Shown piece after piece: positions 4,361-5,578 of a stretch of DNA of 5,578 nt (the first letter of the stretch is position 1; each line of letters starts with the position of its first letter). The notes under the pieces were generated by a model, which saw only the letters and a list, made by a program, of their open reading frames with translations, searched no databases and was not told where the DNA came from. The position numbers and the translations under genes were made by a program. The DNA comes from Methanobacterium sp. (GTDB lineage: Archaea > Methanobacteriota > Methanobacteria > Methanobacteriales > Methanobacteriaceae). The stretch covers positions 1,775-7,352 of the forward strand of contig WASR01000139.1 in assembly GCA_009712615.1 (NCBI GenBank), given 5' to 3'.

Positions 4361-5578
4361 ATGTCACTCGCAACCGAGACGACCTACGTCACCAATATTT
4401 TCCAGAACGTGCTGTTCCATACCGCCGCGGACGTCGCGACGGCCGGCACGACCGCCCAGATCAATTCCTGGGCCAACCTGATTGTGTCGGGCACTCTGAC
4501 CGAGGCTCAGGTTCTGAGCAATCTGTCCAGCAGCAACGAAGTCGTGAATTACGTGCTGCCGATCGTGCAGCTCTATGAAGGCTTCTATCATGCCACGCCG
4601 GACATCGCCGGCCTGACCAACTGGGTCAACTATTTCCGTTCGGTTGCGCCGATGTCGGCCAGCGGCACCCCCGCGTCCTCGACGGCCTATCAGAGCGCGC
4701 TGTCCTCGATCGCCCAAGTGTTCGCGACCGGCACCCAGTTCACCAACACTTATGGCTCCGCGCCGACCGCGGCCGCTTTCGTGACCGCGCTCTACCAGAA
4801 CATCCTGGGCCGCGCTCCGGACGCCGCCGGTCTGGCGGGCTATGTCGCTTACCTGACCAGCACCGCGGGCGCCAGCCCGTCGGTCTCCGCGATGGCGAGC
4901 CTTGCTCTCTCGTTCATTAACTCGACCGAAGCCAAGGCCGACGCCACTCCGGCCGTCGAATCCTGGCTGTCCGGTGGCATCAACGGCACCTATGCGACGA
5001 CCATCCCCGGCATCTCCTCGCCGGCCGCTACGACCCAGGCGCTGACCACCGGCATCGACAATCTGGTCGGCACGACCGCCAACAACGTCTTCACCGGCGT
5101 CGTAGGCGGATACGCCCCGGCCCGGAACGGCGCCGCACGGATCACCGGCAGCTCCAGCGGCACCAACACCCTGAAGCTGATCGACGTCTCCACGGCGGCC
5201 GTCTCCACCAACGAACTGGCGGGCGTGACCCTCAGCAACGTTCAGAACGTCATCGTCACGAACGTCAACACCGTTGCCGGTGGTGGCACGATCGACGGCC
5301 TCTACGACTTCACCACCGTGTCCGGCGTGACGACGGTCGAGTCCCTGAACAGCACGGGCGCCGGCATCGTCAAGTTCACCAACTTGGCCGCGGGGACCAA
5401 CGTCGAAGCGTCGGGTGCCGCCACCACCGCGTCGGTCAACTTCACCTACCTGTCCGCCAGTTCCGCTCCGACCGTCACGGTCGATGGCGGCATCAGCGGC
5501 ATCACTCTGGCGAACGTCGGCGCCTCTGCCGCTCCGACCGCCGCGCCCATCAACTCGCCCGGTGCCGCCACCAGCGCC
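4361..5578 (+). CDS. S-layer-like / DUF4214-containing surface protein, N-terminal part (likely type I secretion substrate)
   Basis: The frame is open from the ATG at 4361 to the window end: 406 residues, with the C-terminus missing. There is no N-terminal signal peptide, as expected for a protein exported through a C-terminal signal. Two related helical modules resemble DUF4214: LYEGFYHATPDIAGL..WV.Y (about 71-91) and LYQNILGRAPDAAGL..YV.Y (about 144-164). At 228-245 the sequence LTTGIDNLVGTTANNVF closely resembles the junction in Caulobacter RsaA where the anchoring N-terminus meets the lattice-forming part. After it the chain is beta-type, rich in Thr, Ala, Gly, Ser, Val and Asn, with no Cys, only three Lys and four Arg in all. 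No RTX nonapeptides are visible yet. Codons are strongly biased to C- or G-ending forms, unlike the neighbours, suggesting high expression. It is likely an S-layer or other abundant surface protein exported by the adjacent system; an adhesin-like secreted protein is the alternative. Confidence 0.85.
   Translation, partial: MSLATETTYVTNIFQNVLFHTAADVATAGTTAQINSWANLIVSGTLTEAQVLSNLSSSNEVVNYVLPIVQLYEGFYHATPDIAGLTNWVNYFRSVAPMSASGTPASSTAYQSALSSIAQVFATGTQFTNTYGSAPTAAAFVTALYQNILGRAPDAAGLAGYVAYLTSTAGASPSVSAMASLALSFINSTEAKADATPAVESWLSGGINGTYATTIPGISSPAATTQALTTGIDNLVGTTANNVFTGVVGGYAPARNGAARITGSSSGTNTLKLIDVSTAAVSTNELAGVTLSNVQNVIVTNVNTVAGGGTIDGLYDFTTVSGVTTVESLNSTGAGIVKFTNLAAGTNVEASGAATTASVNFTYLSASSAPTVTVDGGISGITLANVGASAAPTAAPINSPGAATSA

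Noticed and set aside
4207..4578. 123-codon plus-strand frame running from the intergenic region into the surface-protein gene
   Set aside because: It is out of frame with the surface protein, which has AAGGAG at the right distance; the product is rich in Arg and Asp without a domain, and its start lacks a good ribosome site.
4990..5238. 82-codon minus-strand frame inside the surface-protein gene
   Set aside because: It overlaps the well-supported surface-protein frame and shows no domain; a compositional shadow.

Overview
The window reads as one co-oriented locus on the plus strand of a Gram-negative bacterium, most likely an alphaproteobacterium. Evidence for this is the PrtD/HlyD/TolC-type secretion set, the C-terminal signature of the TolC homologue, the moderately high GC, and a surface protein organised like the Caulobacter S-layer protein RsaA. 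A Rhodospirillales-type host (Magnetospirillum/Azospirillum relatives) is my guess from the style of the proteins; nothing in the window proves it.

Layout. Positions 1-363 hold the last 120 residues of a type I secretion ABC transporter ATPase (PrtD/RsaD type). A membrane fusion protein of the HlyD family (366-1766) follows almost without a gap. After about 90 bp comes a TolC-family outer membrane channel with a signal peptide (1860-3290). Together these are the three parts of a type I secretion system. A 170-bp gap rich in TGCCA/TGGCA half-sites precedes a small J-domain (DnaJ-like) protein (3461-4078). A 282-bp intergenic region follows, with several inverted repeats, a possible promoter and a structured leader. 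The window ends inside a large secreted protein (4361 to beyond 5578). That protein has no N-terminal signal peptide, carries two DUF4214-like modules, has an RsaA-like 'LTTGxDxLxGTxxN' junction, and then becomes rich in Thr, Ala, Gly, Ser, Val and Asn. It is probably an S-layer or similar cell-surface protein and the likely substrate of the upstream exporter.

How it may work together (inference). The ABC protein, fusion protein and TolC channel would form a continuous conduit that exports the surface protein by a C-terminal signal lying outside the window. The J-domain protein, encoded between exporter and substrate, may recruit DnaK to keep the substrate unfolded. The surface-protein gene has a strong Shine-Dalgarno, codon choice biased to C- and G-ending codons, and a leader able to form two mutually exclusive hairpins, one of which covers the Shine-Dalgarno. 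That leader, and an ABC signature motif reading FSWGQ where LSGGQ is expected, are the most unusual observations here.
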